From an uncultured Campylobacter sp. (GTDB lineage Bacteria > Campylobacterota > Campylobacteria > Campylobacterales > Campylobacteraceae), in NCBI RefSeq assembly GCF_905371695.1, contig NZ_CAJPMA010000065.1, forward strand, positions 1 to 9,698: a stretch of DNA of 9,698 nucleotides, written 5' to 3'. Shown in pieces: positions 1 through 6,232 of this stretch. The notes under the pieces were generated by a model. That model saw only the letters and a list, made by a program, of their open reading frames with translations, searched no databases and was not told the origin of the DNA. Position 1 is the stretch's first letter, and each line of letters opens with the position of its first letter. Both the position numbers and the translations under genes were made by a program.

Positions 1-187
1 GTTTAAACTCATCAAATTTAAGCTCAAAAAGCCTTAACGCCTTTTCATCATTTGCAAGTCGTTTGCTCTCTTTGGCATAAAACTCGTCAAGATAGAGCCT
101 GCTTTGCTTGATATATTCATTGCAAACATCGTTTGCATGGACTAAATTTACGCCAAGCAAAATGGCAAAAATAGCTATTTTTTTCAT
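1..187 (-). CDS. Secreted hypothetical protein, 3' end cut by window edge
   Basis: Read on the minus strand, an ATG at 187-185 opens a frame that stays open for 62 codons to the left edge. It is preceded by AAGGA with 5 bases of spacing, which supports this start. The product begins MKKIAIFAILLGVNLVHA, a Sec signal peptide (two lysines, hydrophobic core, likely cleavage after HA), followed by a hydrophilic, charged mature part starting NDVCNEYIKQS, with one early cysteine (residue 22). There is no lipobox, so a soluble periplasmic protein is more likely than a lipoprotein. I do not recognise the family from this fragment. It is divergent from the flavoprotein gene at 267, and the two share about 80 bases of upstream DNA. 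Confidence 0.75.
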   Translation of the reverse strand, partial: MKKIAIFAILLGVNLVHANDVCNEYIKQSRLYLDEFYAKESKRLANDEKALRLFELKFDEFK

Positions 188-201
188 GTTTTTCCTTGAA
201 A

Positions 202-216
202 TTTTTGCGTTATACT
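202..216 (+). promoter_or_regulatory. Probable sigma-70 promoter of the NimA-like/rarA pair
   Basis: A run of T followed by TG and then TATACT (211-216) matches the Campylobacter housekeeping promoter style: a T-rich element around -16 and a -10 box, without a clear -35. Transcription would begin near 223, giving a leader of about 44 bases before the ATG at 267. On the other strand TAAAAT (239-234) could serve as the -10 of the divergent gene, but this is weaker. Confidence 0.5.
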
Positions 217-266
217 AGCCTTTAAGCACTTAAATTTTAAAATATTTTGCAAAAAAAGGACAAAAA

Positions 267-797
267 ATGAGACGAAAAGATAGAGAGCTTGGACGTGATG
301 AGGCGCTTGAGATCATCGATAACTGCGAATACGCCGTGATCTCATGCGTGGATGATGAGGGAGAAATTTTTAGCGTGCCTATCTCGCCAGTTAGAGTTGG
401 TGAAAGCATTTTTATACACGGAGCTACCGCTGGCTGTAAGGCAAAACTGCTTCAAGATGGACGAAAAGTAGAGTTTGTCTGCGTTAGTTTTAACAAAGTC
501 CCGCATCTAAGCGAAAGCGAGCTAGATGCGATAAAAGGCGATGGCAAGGCACTTGGAGGCAAGGTCTTTACGACTGAGTACAAAAGCGCCATTGCAAAAA
601 CTAGAGTTTACGAGATCACAGACGAAGCTAAAAAGTATGAAATTTTAAAAATTCTTAGCCAAAAATACACTGCCTACGCGATGAGTACATTTGACGTGGC
701 TGCGGAGTATGGGCTAAAAATCATAAAAATTTACGAGCTAAAGATAGAGAGCCTTAGTGCTAAGGCCAAAATTTTACCAAAACCAACAAAGGAATAA
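267..797 (+). CDS. NimA-like pyridoxamine 5'-phosphate oxidase family flavoprotein
   Basis: A 176-residue cytoplasmic protein of the FMN-binding split-barrel superfamily, in the group containing NimA-type nitroimidazole resistance proteins. The N-terminus MRRKDREL is typical of that group. A short helix (residues 10-20) is followed by barrel strands: YAVISCVDDEGEIFSVPISP at about 22-41, then SIFIHGA near 47-53. His51 lies where NimA proteins have a ligand-binding histidine. The segment TTEYKSAIAKTRVYEI (102-117) followed by a helix ending in SQKYT (131-135) matches the second half of the fold. Length is normal. The start has AAAAGGA about 9 bases upstream. Its stop is 2 bases before the rarA start, so the two are probably co-transcribed and translationally coupled. 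The real substrate is unknown; nitro-drug reduction is only a family association, and other flavin or haem-related roles are possible. Confidence 0.82.
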   Translation: MRRKDRELGRDEALEIIDNCEYAVISCVDDEGEIFSVPISPVRVGESIFIHGATAGCKAKLLQDGRKVEFVCVSFNKVPHLSESELDAIKGDGKALGGKVFTTEYKSAIAKTRVYEITDEAKKYEILKILSQKYTAYAMSTFDVAAEYGLKIIKIYELKIESLSAKAKILPKPTKE

Positions 798-799
798 AT

Positions 800-1984
800 T
801 TGAGCTCGCTTGCACTGATGTTTAGACCAAAAAATTTGGATGAAATTTGCGGCCAAAAGGCAGTTAAAGTAGCATTTTTAAAATTTATAGCCTCTAGCAA
901 AATCCCACACTCCATCTTTTATGGTCCAGCAGGTTGTGGCAAGACGAGCTTTGCAAGGGTAGTCGCAAGCGGCGCAAACTACGACTTTTACGAGTTTGAC
1001 GGCGGAAATTTAAAGATAGATGACTTTCGCAAAATTTTAAAAAACTACGAAAACGCCCTAAATAAGCCACTCTTTTTCATAGACGAGATCCACCGCCTAA
1101 GCAAAACCCAACAAGAAGCACTGCTAATTCCCATGGAAAACTACAAAGCCCTAGTTATCGGCGCTAGCACCGAAAATCCCTTTTTCACGCTAAGCTCAGG
1201 CATAAGAAGCCGCTCGATGCTCTTTGAGTTTAGGCCGCTTAGTAGTGGCGATTTTGAAGAGCTTCTTGGCAAGATCAGAGAGCAAATTTCTTTTAGCATA
1301 GATGATGAAGCCAAAGAATATTTATTTAAAAGTAGTGGTGGTGATGCAAGAGCTATGCTAAATTTGCTCGAATTTGCCATCACGCTTGATGAAAATGTGA
1401 GCCTAGAAAATTTAAAAACACTTCGTCAAAACGCCCTAAAAGAGGGGGCAAAAGAGGATGACACGCACTATGAGCTAGCAAGCGCTTTTATAAAAAGCCT
1501 GCGTGGAAGCGACGAAAACGCCGTTATATACTACTTAGCAAGGCTGATAGACTCTGGCGAGAGTGCGGACTTTATCGCTAGAAGGATGGCGATATTTGCC
1601 AGCGAAGACATCGGCAACGCAAACCCAAATGCGCTAAATTTAGCTGCCAGCACGCTTAGCGCGGTAAAAGAGATAGGCTTTCCAGAAGCTAGGATCATAC
1701 TGGCTCAGTGCGCCATCTATCTAGCTAGCTCACCAAAGTCAAACTCCAGCTACAATGCGATAAATGCCGCCCTAAAATACGTGCAAAGCGAAGAAATTTT
1801 AAAGATTCCACCATATCTTAAAAATCACACAAAAGAGAACAAAGGCTACCTTTATCCGCATGATTTTGGCGGCTGGGTCGATCAAAAATACCTAGAAAAA
1901 CCGCTCGTTTTTTATAAAAGCAAGGGCATTGGCTTTGAAAAAACGCTAAATGAGTGGCTAGAAAAGATAAAGTCAAAAGGCTAA
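800..1984 (+). CDS. rarA: Replication-associated recombination protein A (RarA/MgsA), AAA+ ATPase
   Basis: RarA is a clamp-loader-like AAA+ ATPase that acts at stalled replication forks and single-strand gaps in the cytoplasm. The 394-residue product has Walker A GPAGCGKTS (42-50), Walker B LFFIDEIHR (91-99), sensor 1 GASTENP (121-127) and an SRS arginine-finger box (137-139). The C-terminal half carries the RarA-specific ASEDIGNANPNALNLA segment (about 267-282) and YLYPHDFGGWVDQKYL (351-366). Length is slightly short of the usual 410-450, as is common in epsilonproteobacteria. The start is TTG at 800, chosen because AAAGGA sits 6 bases upstream and translation from it gives the conserved N-terminus (LALMFRPKNLDEICGQ). 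It follows the NimA-like gene by 2 bases, so it is probably the second gene of a two-gene operon. Confidence 0.95.
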   Translation: MSSLALMFRPKNLDEICGQKAVKVAFLKFIASSKIPHSIFYGPAGCGKTSFARVVASGANYDFYEFDGGNLKIDDFRKILKNYENALNKPLFFIDEIHRLSKTQQEALLIPMENYKALVIGASTENPFFTLSSGIRSRSMLFEFRPLSSGDFEELLGKIREQISFSIDDEAKEYLFKSSGGDARAMLNLLEFAITLDENVSLENLKTLRQNALKEGAKEDDTHYELASAFIKSLRGSDENAVIYYLARLIDSGESADFIARRMAIFASEDIGNANPNALNLAASTLSAVKEIGFPEARIILAQCAIYLASSPKSNSSYNAINAALKYVQSEEILKIPPYLKNHTKENKGYLYPHDFGGWVDQKYLEKPLVFYKSKGIGFEKTLNEWLEKIKSKG

Positions 1985-1992
1985 ATTTAGGC

Positions 1993-2023
1993 TTTACTCT
2001 GTCAGATTTATGGAGTAAATTTT
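1993..2023 (+). terminator. Weak candidate terminator after rarA
   Basis: TTTACTC (1993-1999) and GAGTAAA (2013-2019) form a perfect 7-base stem with a 13-base loop, followed directly by TTTT (2020-2023). It starts 8 bases after the rarA stop. The stem is short and AT-rich and the T run is brief, so this may be a weak terminator or chance. It lies just upstream of the small ORF at 2037. Confidence 0.35.
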
Positions 2024-2036
2024 AAAAGAAATACAA

Positions 2037-2366
2037 ATGAACGAGCAAAATTTAGCGTATATCGCAAATTTAAAGATAGAAGACGTGCCTTGGGGTAGAT
2101 TAACGACAGCTTATGACAGAGCAAGCGAATTTCCAGAAATTTTTAAACAACTTTGGGCGGCGATCGGCGAGAAAAATTTGACGCAAAGTTTGGCTACCGA
2201 CAAGTCAAATAGCGAACAAAATATGGCAAATCCAGCAAATAACAATGAAGCAAAATTTAACGCCAAAGCTACTTGTAACGTGCTTTATAAGATTTTTAGC
2301 AAACTAAGAGCCAAATATGTTTTGCCAAGTTATATCCGCGCAATAAAGATTGCAAATTTCGTGTAA
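2037..2366 (+). CDS. Small hypothetical protein, possibly a truncated or decayed gene
   Basis: A 109-residue frame starting at ATG 2037 with only a weak ribosome site (AAAAGAA, 6 bases away). Residues 10-44 look like a genuine folded-protein start; the segment VEDVPWGRLTTAYDRASEFP-like (actual key residues D16, P18, W19, R21, L22, T23, Y26, R28, F32, P33) resembles, from memory, the N-terminus of a family of small bacterial proteins of unknown function found in accessory loci. From about residue 50 the sequence becomes rich in Asn, Ala and Lys without evident pattern, and the C-terminus KLRAKYVLPSYIRAIKIANFV does not match anything I recognise. No signal peptide or membrane segment is visible. 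It stands alone between rarA and the symporter. It may be the stub of a longer gene, with the rest lost or mutated, or an intact lineage-specific protein. Confidence 0.5.
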   Translation: MNEQNLAYIANLKIEDVPWGRLTTAYDRASEFPEIFKQLWAAIGEKNLTQSLATDKSNSEQNMANPANNNEAKFNAKATCNVLYKIFSKLRAKYVLPSYIRAIKIANFV

Positions 2367-2632
2367 AAGCCTCCTAAAACACGCAAAAACCTAATTTTAA
2401 AATCTAAAAACCAAGAACCATTCTAAACCTTCATTGTGGGATAAATTTAGAAATTATCAATCAAAAAACGCCTTAGAGCACAAAAATATTGGTCGCAAAA
2501 TCTTGCTAGTAAAAACAAGTTCACTACGAGTAAGCCGAAACTAGCGCAAAATTTTAATCCAAGCTAAAAAATTTTTCTTATTTATTCTAATTTTATATTT
2601 TTTTAAATATACTCGCTCTCTAAACTACACCA
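2367..2632. other. Intergenic stretch, no recognisable gene
   Basis: This 266-base AT-rich stretch holds no convincing gene. One plus-strand frame is free of stops from 2401 to about 2541 but has no ATG and no ribosome site; it may be remnant coding sequence or chance. The last 70 bases are very T-rich and carry the symporter promoter. Confidence 0.5.
2608..2613 (+). promoter_or_regulatory. -10 box of the symporter gene
   Basis: TATACT lies at the end of a long T-rich tract (about 2575-2604), the usual epsilonproteobacterial promoter pattern. Transcription would start near 2620, leaving only about 13 bases before ATG 2633 or about 28 before ATG 2648, which bears on the choice of start for that gene. 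Confidence 0.45.
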
Positions 2633-4066
2633 ATGAAAGTCAAGAAAATGCCTACAAATTTTGCTGAAATTTTAAATAATTGTGTTGAAAGTATAAATTC
2701 ATTTCTTTGGGGTCCATACTTCCTTATCGCCCTACTTTGCGGCACTGGACTATTTTTTACTATTAGGCTTGGGTTTGTTCAAATTTTTAAGTTTAAAATG
2801 GGACTAAGAGAGCTTTTTGGGAATTTCTCACTTCATGGCGAAGCTGCTGGCAAGGCTGGTATGAGCCAGTTTCAAGCAGTTGCAACCGCAATCGCCGCAC
2901 AAGTTGGCACTGGCAATCTAGTAGGTGCGACAACAGCTCTTATCATGGGCGGTCCTGGTGCGATTTTTTGGATGTGGTGCGCTGCATTTTTAGGCATGGC
3001 TACAAATTTTGCTGAAATTTGCCTAGCTCAAATTTACCGCACAAAAGACGATAGCGGGCACACAATAGGCGGTCCGGCATTTTATATAAGTCGTGGATTA
3101 AAGGGGAAATGGGCAAAAATTTTAGCTGGATTTTTCGCTATCGCCATCATTATCGCACTTGGCTTTATCGGCAATATGGTGCAAGCAAACTCGATCTCAG
3201 ACGGCTTTAAAGGTGCCTTTGGTATACCTCAGTGGATAACTGGAGCTTTTTTAGCAATCGTCTGCGCAGTCATCTTTATAGGTGGCGTAAAGGCGATCGC
3301 AAGAGTAGCTGAAAAGATCGTGCCTTTGATGGCCTTACTTTATGTAGGTGTTGGACTGATCATTATCGCTTTAAATTTTCACGAAATTCCAGATGCAGTT
3401 TTGCTTATCTATAAAGCAGCGTTTGATCCTTCGGCCGCTTGGGGTGGAGTAACTGGAGCTAGCATAGCAGCTGCGATGAGATACGGCATCGCAAGGGGTC
3501 TTTTTAGCAACGAAGCTGGCATGGGCTCAACTCCACACGCACACGCTGCAGCTAATGTCAAACACCCAGTCGATCAAGCAGTACTTGGTATAATGAGCGT
3601 ATTTGTAGATACTTTTATCGTTTTAAATATCACCGTTTTTGTAGTACTTACCGCAAATGTCATCAGCTTTGAAAACGGCAAGGCAGTCTTTACAGGTATC
3701 ACCTTAGTGCAAGAGGCCTTTTCGTCGCACATATTTGGCAAAACTGGCGGTTATAGCTTTGTAGCGATCTGCCTATTTTTCTTCGCATTTACGACCATAC
3801 TTGGATGGTACTACTTTGCAGAGATCAATGTGCGCTACCTTTTTGGCGCAAAGGCGGTCAGAGCTTTTCAAATTTTAGTAGTTGTTTTTGTATTTTTGGG
3901 AAGCTTGCAAAAAGTTGATTTTGTCTGGAGTCTAGCAGATATGTTTAACGGCTTGATGGTCGTACCAAATTTAATTGCCATCATCATTTTAAGCCCTATC
4001 GTGGCAAAGCTTTTAAAAGATCACGATGCTGGCAAAGAGTATGATGTGAAAGATTATTTGAAATAA
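2633..4066 (+). CDS. Sodium:alanine/glycine symporter, AGCS family
   Basis: A polytopic inner-membrane transporter of the alanine or glycine:cation symporter family (AlsT/DagA-like), expected to take up small neutral amino acids with Na+ or H+. The 477 residues hold about 10-11 hydrophobic segments. Family motifs are clear: VGTGNLVGAT (91-100), GGPGAIFWMW (106-115), GNMVQANS (180-187), ARGLFSNEAGMGS (287-299) and GWYYFAE (391-397). Length is normal. The start is uncertain: ATG 2633 lacks a ribosome site and would have a very short leader, while ATG 2648 (giving MPTNFAEIL) is 5 codons in and also lacks a strong site. Both leave the membrane domain intact. It appears to be a single-gene unit with its own promoter. 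Amino acids are the main carbon source of many campylobacters, which fits a housekeeping uptake role. The exact substrate cannot be told from sequence. Confidence 0.92.
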   Translation: MKVKKMPTNFAEILNNCVESINSFLWGPYFLIALLCGTGLFFTIRLGFVQIFKFKMGLRELFGNFSLHGEAAGKAGMSQFQAVATAIAAQVGTGNLVGATTALIMGGPGAIFWMWCAAFLGMATNFAEICLAQIYRTKDDSGHTIGGPAFYISRGLKGKWAKILAGFFAIAIIIALGFIGNMVQANSISDGFKGAFGIPQWITGAFLAIVCAVIFIGGVKAIARVAEKIVPLMALLYVGVGLIIIALNFHEIPDAVLLIYKAAFDPSAAWGGVTGASIAAAMRYGIARGLFSNEAGMGSTPHAHAAANVKHPVDQAVLGIMSVFVDTFIVLNITVFVVLTANVISFENGKAVFTGITLVQEAFSSHIFGKTGGYSFVAICLFFFAFTTILGWYYFAEINVRYLFGAKAVRAFQILVVVFVFLGSLQKVDFVWSLADMFNGLMVVPNLIAIIILSPIVAKLLKDHDAGKEYDVKDYLK

Positions 4067-4140
4067 ATCTTCACCACATCTTTAGAAAATTTACTAATAA
4101 TTAATTTTTAAATCTCTTGTTTAGGATGTTTTGTTAGAAG

Positions 4141-4216
4141 TGGTGGCCCCGAATGGACTTGAACCATCGACCACTACCATGTCAAGGTAGTGCTCTACCA
4201 ACTGAGCTACGGGACC
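4141..4216 (-). tRNA. tRNA-Val, anticodon GAC
   Basis: Read on the minus strand, 76 bases fold into a full cloverleaf: acceptor GGTCCCG/CGGGGCC (one T-G pair), D-loop region AGCTCAGTTGGTAGAGC, anticodon stem CTACC/GGTAG with loop TTGACAT, and T-loop GGTTCAAGTCC. The anticodon GAC (plus-strand 4181-4183) reads valine codons GUC and GUU. The 3' CCA is encoded (4143-4141). No other tRNA is adjacent. It marks the boundary between the lower-GC and higher-GC parts of the window, and tRNA genes are common junctions for acquired DNA. Confidence 0.97.
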
Positions 4217-4230
4217 TAAATAATGGGCGG

Positions 4231-4236
4231 ATTGTA
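4231..4236 (-). promoter_or_regulatory. -10 box of the tRNA-Val gene
   Basis: On the minus strand TACAAT ends 14 bases before the first tRNA base, which would put the transcription start near 4224 and give a leader of about 8 bases. No clear -35 is seen; the upstream minus-strand DNA is A-rich. Confidence 0.4.
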
Positions 4237-4423
4237 GTGTAATTTTCTTTTTGTTTAGCTTAAATCTTAAAGTTAGCAGTAGTGATTTCGTGATAGGCGA
4301 TACGGAAAGTAGCATTTCCTTATATTTAATTTATAATTCTAATATTTCAAGCTAAAATTAATTTATAGATAAAAATTTGTATCTGATAGATTAAAATACC
4401 TGAAATAACGCATAATTAAAAAA

Positions 4424-4450
4424 TTCATATATCTCATATAATTCTTATAT
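4424..4450 (+). repeat. Three tandem 9-base units just upstream of the flavoprotein promoter
   Basis: TTCATATAT (4424-4432), CTCATATAA (4433-4441) and TTCTTATAT (4442-4450) lie end to end with the pattern YTCWTATAW. They span roughly -48 to -22 relative to the predicted start near 4472. Tandem direct repeats of 9-11 bases are a common layout for OmpR-family regulator binding, and such a regulator is encoded by the last gene of this cluster. The region is very AT-rich, so chance similarity is a real possibility. Confidence 0.35.
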
Positions 4451-4454
4451 TATT

Positions 4455-4494
4455 TGATATATAATACTCATAACAAAACATTTTTCGAAAGGAG
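4455..4494 (+). promoter_or_regulatory. Promoter and strong ribosome binding site of the flavoprotein gene
   Basis: A perfect TATAAT (4460-4465) is preceded by TTTGATA, giving a predicted transcription start near 4472. AAAGGAG (4488-4494) lies 5 bases before ATG 4500. This is the best ribosome site in the window and fixes the start at 4500 rather than the in-frame ATG at 4512. Confidence 0.6.
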
Positions 4495-4499
4495 ACAAA

Positions 4500-6053
4500 A
4501 TGTCAAACAAAATGTCAAGACGCGACTTGTTAAAGCTGGGTATGGCGGGCGCGGGCGCACTCGCGCTAGGTGCGGTAAATGCGCAAGCAAGCGCGTTAAA
4601 CGCAAAAGACGTCAAATTTGACGAAGAGTGGGACGTGATCATCATCGGCTCGGGCTTTGCGGGACTTGCGGCGGGCTTAAAAGCGGCGCAAAAAGGCAGC
4701 AAGGTACTAATCCTGGAAAAAATGGGTCGCATCGGCGGTAACTCCGTAATCAACGGCGGCGGTATGGCGGTCGCAAACAACCCGGTGCAAGCAAAAACTA
4801 ACATCAAAGACAGCAAAGAGCTGTTTATCGCAGACTGTCTAAAAGCCGGTCTTGGTATCAATCACACCGAGCTTTTGGAGACATTAGTCGATCGCGGCAT
4901 GGACGCGTATAACTTCCTTGTTGAAAACGGCGTTCAGTTTAAAGAGCACTGCGCGCACTTCGGCGGTCACACCGTTGCTCGCTCGCTGCTAACCACAAAC
5001 GACTCGGGCTCAGGCTACATCCAGCCGATGCTTGAGAAATTTGAAGCGCTAAAAGACAAAGGCTGCGAGCTTCGCCGCCGCGCCAAATTTGACGACTTCG
5101 TGCTAGACGACAGCGGCCGAGTCGTGGGCGTGACGATCAGAGAAGAGTATAGATTCGACGATAAGCTTTACAGCGACGATCTTGAAAATACGAGCGGCAC
5201 CAAAAAAACGCTAAAAGCAAACAAGGGCGTAGTTTTGGCGGCAGGTGGATTTTGCCGCGATAAAATTTTCCGCAAGCTGCAAGACCCGCGCATCCCCGAC
5301 GACGTCGATAGCACCAACCACCCGGGAGCGACTGCGGGCGCGCTACTAAAAGCATTTGAGATCGGCGCGTATCCGGTACAAGTAGACTGGATCCAGTTTG
5401 GTCCGTGGGCAAGCCCAGACGAAAAGGGCTTTGGTACGGCTCCGATCCTAACTCAGCAAGGCACCTTTAAATACGGTATCGCGGTCGATATCCGCACCGG
5501 CAAGCGCTTTATGAACGAGCTAGCCGACCGCAAAACCCGCGCGGACGCCGAGTTTAAAATTTTACGCGAAAAACCGGGCGCGTATCCGATAACCTTCGCC
5601 GACACCAAAATGGCGTTTAAAGACCTAAGCGAAGAGATCATCCAAAAAGGCATGGGTAGCGGCAAACTAGTGGGCGAGTGCGCTACGCTCGATGATATCG
5701 CTAAAAAATACGGCGTACCTGCCGACGCGCTAAAAGAAACCGTCAAGAAATATAATGAAGGCGTCAAGGCTAAAAAAGACGAATTTGGCAAACAAGAAAG
5801 CGCACTAAGCGAGATCAACGAGGCAGGACCGTTCTACGTCATCCGCCTATCGCCAAAGCCTCACCACACTATGGGCGGGCTAAAAATCAACACCAAAGCC
5901 GAGGTCATCTCAAGTAAGACGAATAAGCCGATCCCTGGCCTATATGCCGCAGGCGAGATCACCGGCGGTACGCACGGCGCAAGCAGACTCGGTACGGTTG
6001 CGATAACCGATTGTATAGTTTTCGGAATGATAGCCGGAGAAAACCTAGCCTAA
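4500..6053 (+). CDS. Periplasmic FAD-dependent reductase, fumarate reductase/flavocytochrome c type (FccA-like), Tat-exported
   Basis: A 517-residue FAD enzyme that should reduce the C=C bond of an unsaturated organic acid in the periplasm. A twin-arginine signal SRRDLLKLG (6-14) is followed by an Ala/Gly-rich core, with cleavage likely after AQA (28-30). The Rossmann motif GSGFAG (50-55) ends in E73, and IGGNSVINGGGMA (78-90) and GVVLAAGGF (243-251) are further FAD contacts. Compared with Shewanella Fcc3 (from memory), R344 in NELADR matches the proton-donating Arg402, H455/H456 in PHHTMGG the His504 region, and R496 in GASRLG Arg544. His365 appears replaced by Gly301, and Glu378/Arg381 by Gln320/Phe323, so fumarate is unlikely to be the substrate. 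Methacrylate-, acrylate- or urocanate-type acids are candidates. The haem domain fused in Fcc3 is supplied here by the next gene, as in Wolinella fccABC. The gene is G+C-rich compared with the left half of the window. Confidence 0.88.
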   Translation: MSNKMSRRDLLKLGMAGAGALALGAVNAQASALNAKDVKFDEEWDVIIIGSGFAGLAAGLKAAQKGSKVLILEKMGRIGGNSVINGGGMAVANNPVQAKTNIKDSKELFIADCLKAGLGINHTELLETLVDRGMDAYNFLVENGVQFKEHCAHFGGHTVARSLLTTNDSGSGYIQPMLEKFEALKDKGCELRRRAKFDDFVLDDSGRVVGVTIREEYRFDDKLYSDDLENTSGTKKTLKANKGVVLAAGGFCRDKIFRKLQDPRIPDDVDSTNHPGATAGALLKAFEIGAYPVQVDWIQFGPWASPDEKGFGTAPILTQQGTFKYGIAVDIRTGKRFMNELADRKTRADAEFKILREKPGAYPITFADTKMAFKDLSEEIIQKGMGSGKLVGECATLDDIAKKYGVPADALKETVKKYNEGVKAKKDEFGKQESALSEINEAGPFYVIRLSPKPHHTMGGLKINTKAEVISSKTNKPIPGLYAAGEITGGTHGASRLGTVAITDCIVFGMIAGENLA

Positions 6054-6072
6054 ATTTGCGGCATCTTTCGGA

Positions 6073-6134
6073 CGCTTTTTGCGGATTTTCTGCTTGCAGC
6101 TGCGAGCTTGCGAAGCAGAAAACCACAAAAATCG
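6073..6134 (+). repeat. Long imperfect hairpin after the flavoprotein gene
   Basis: About 26 base pairs can form. The core is a perfect 10-base stem, TTTTCTGCTT (6086-6095) with AAGCAGAAAA (6113-6122). Inside it, 6096-6101 pairs with 6105-6111 with one bulge, around the loop GCG (6102-6104). Outside it, 6084-6083 pairs with 6123-6124, 6081-6076 with 6126-6131 and 6074-6073 with 6133-6134, separated by one bulge and two mismatches. No T run follows, so it is not a standard intrinsic terminator. A 3' stabilising or processing structure that keeps flavoprotein mRNA more abundant than the cytochrome part is a plausible role. Confidence 0.7.
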
Positions 6135-6149
6135 CCTCGAAATACTTGC

Positions 6150-6168
6150 AAATTTTAATTTAAAATTT
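6150..6168 (+). repeat. AT-only palindrome
   Basis: AAATTTTAA and TTAAAATTT are perfect 9-base inverted arms around a single T. It overlaps the next inverted repeat by 2 bases. Such words are frequent in AT-rich Campylobacter intergenic DNA, so it may be incidental or a protein binding site. Confidence 0.45.
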
Positions 6169-6201
6169 ACGCGCCGGAGTCGTTAAAATTTCGGCGCGTA
6201 A
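6167..6201 (+). repeat. GC-rich inverted repeat before the tetrahaem cytochrome gene
   Basis: TTACGCGCCG (6167-6176) and CGGCGCGTAA (6192-6201) are perfect 10-base inverted arms with a 15-base loop. The structure ends about 20 bases before the ribosome site of the next gene, and no T run follows. It could be an mRNA hairpin affecting read-through or translation of the cytochrome genes, or an operator. Confidence 0.6.
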
Positions 6202-6232
6202 GTCGAGTTCGTAATTAATTTAAAGGTGATTT

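Noticed and set aside
1441..1450. G run as a phase-variable tract
   Set aside because: G runs here and at 6646-6650 are only five bases long, well below the eight or more typical of Campylobacter contingency tracts.
4086..4110. AT-only inverted repeat after the symporter gene as a terminator
   Set aside because: Arms are A/T only and imperfect, and equally good pairings occur by chance throughout such AT-rich spacers.
4121..4315. Minus-strand frame of 64 codons over the tRNA
   Set aside because: It runs straight through the tRNA-Val cloverleaf and its promoter, with no ribosome site and no recognisable protein character.
5137..5818. Minus-strand frames of 91 and 121 codons inside the flavoprotein gene
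   Set aside because: They lie antisense to conserved FAD-enzyme sequence and arise from its G+C-rich codons; neither has a family motif or ribosome site.
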